From the NCBI GenBank assembly GCA_027353395.1, contig DAIEHU010000147.1, positions 1 to 6,797 of the forward strand: 6,797 bases of DNA, read 5' to 3'. Shown here piece after piece: positions 6,529 through 6,797 of the stretch. The DNA is from Desulfobacteraceae bacterium (GTDB lineage Bacteria > Desulfobacterota > Desulfobacteria > Desulfobacterales > Desulfosalsimonadaceae). The notes under the pieces are model-generated. The model did no database searches. It was not told the DNA's origin and saw only the letters and a list, made by a program, of their open reading frames with translations. Positions within the stretch are counted from its first letter, which is position 1, and each line of letters opens with the position of its first letter. A program made the position numbers and the translations under genes.

Positions 6529-6797
6529 ATGGATTTTACGATTGAATTTGATAAACAGCAAATTGAATCAATTGAGAATATTCTTCAGGAAGAACTCATT
6601 GATTTAGGCGTGCAAAGCGTTATTCTGATGGACTTGGCGGGCAATGTGATCGTTAATCTGGAAAACGGCGGCGCCAGCCATGATGTATATTCCCTGGCGG
6701 CGCTGGCTGCGGGGAATTATGGCGCGGTCAGCGCTATGGCCAATATTATCGGGGAACAGGAATTTTCGCTCCTGTTTCACAAGGGCGAAGAAGAAAG
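6529..6797 (+). CDS. Roadblock/LC7 domain protein, MglB-like (3' end outside window)
   Basis: The visible 89 codons begin MDFTIEFDKQQIESIENILQ and continue in one frame to the window edge without a stop. The pattern is an N-terminal amphipathic helix, a beta strand VQSVILMDLAGNVIVNL, a helix SLAALAAGNYGAVSAMANIIG, and a strand EFSLLFHKGEEE. This is the alpha-beta layout of Roadblock/LC7 proteins, which form dimers. In bacteria, such as MglB of Myxococcus xanthus, they regulate a partner Ras-like GTPase (MglA), acting as GTPase-activating protein in polarity and motility. There is no signal peptide, so it is cytoplasmic. A typical family member is about 110-160 aa, so a modest part is missing. 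A strong Shine-Dalgarno sequence precedes the start, and a terminator and about 140 bases of leader separate it from purB, so it most likely starts a new transcription unit. The family call comes from residue pattern recognition; whether it has GTPase-activating activity, and on which partner, cannot be told from here. Confidence 0.8.
   Translation, partial: MDFTIEFDKQQIESIENILQEELIDLGVQSVILMDLAGNVIVNLENGGASHDVYSLAALAAGNYGAVSAMANIIGEQEFSLLFHKGEEE

Noticed and set aside
6498..6545. Small leader peptide starting at ATG 6498
   Set aside because: Fifteen codons without a clear ribosome site, running into the Roadblock start in another frame; nothing beyond chance supports it.

Overview
The window carries four protein genes, all on the plus strand, plus a possible 3' end of a fifth at the left edge. 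The order is: tail of an unknown upstream gene (about 2-82), mutS (173-2842), a periplasmic N-acetylmuramoyl-L-alanine amidase (2895-4838), purB (4909-6282), a rho-independent terminator (6333-6385), and the 5' part of a Roadblock/LC7 (MglB-like) gene that runs off the right edge (6529-6797). No tRNA, rRNA, CRISPR array, insertion sequence or prophage sign was seen.

The organism is most likely a Gram-negative bacterium of the former Deltaproteobacteria (Desulfobacterota), perhaps Desulfobacterales. This is inferred from three things: an exported AMIN-type amidase with an N-terminal TPR-like region, a Roadblock/LC7 protein of the type common in that group, and moderate overall GC with AT-rich gaps between genes. 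No single marker here fixes the taxon.

mutS, the amidase and purB are closely spaced (gaps of 52 and 70 bases) and the first clear terminator follows purB, so they are probably co-transcribed at least in part. Their jobs are unrelated (mismatch repair, peptidoglycan cleavage at division, purine synthesis), so this looks like a housekeeping cluster and not one pathway. The gap before the amidase has an exact TATAAT and no Shine-Dalgarno sequence, which hints at an internal promoter with a very short leader.

The 246-base gap at 6283-6528 is the only sizeable non-coding stretch. It holds the purB terminator, an 11-base direct repeat, and a set of inverted repeats whose shared TTAACC arm could pair with any of three GGTT-containing partners, one of them at the ribosome binding site of the Roadblock gene. 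This is the most interesting non-coding signal, though it is untested. I see no evidence for a new defence, mobile or biosynthetic system. The most notable protein-level feature is a gapless 95-residue internal duplication in the amidase.
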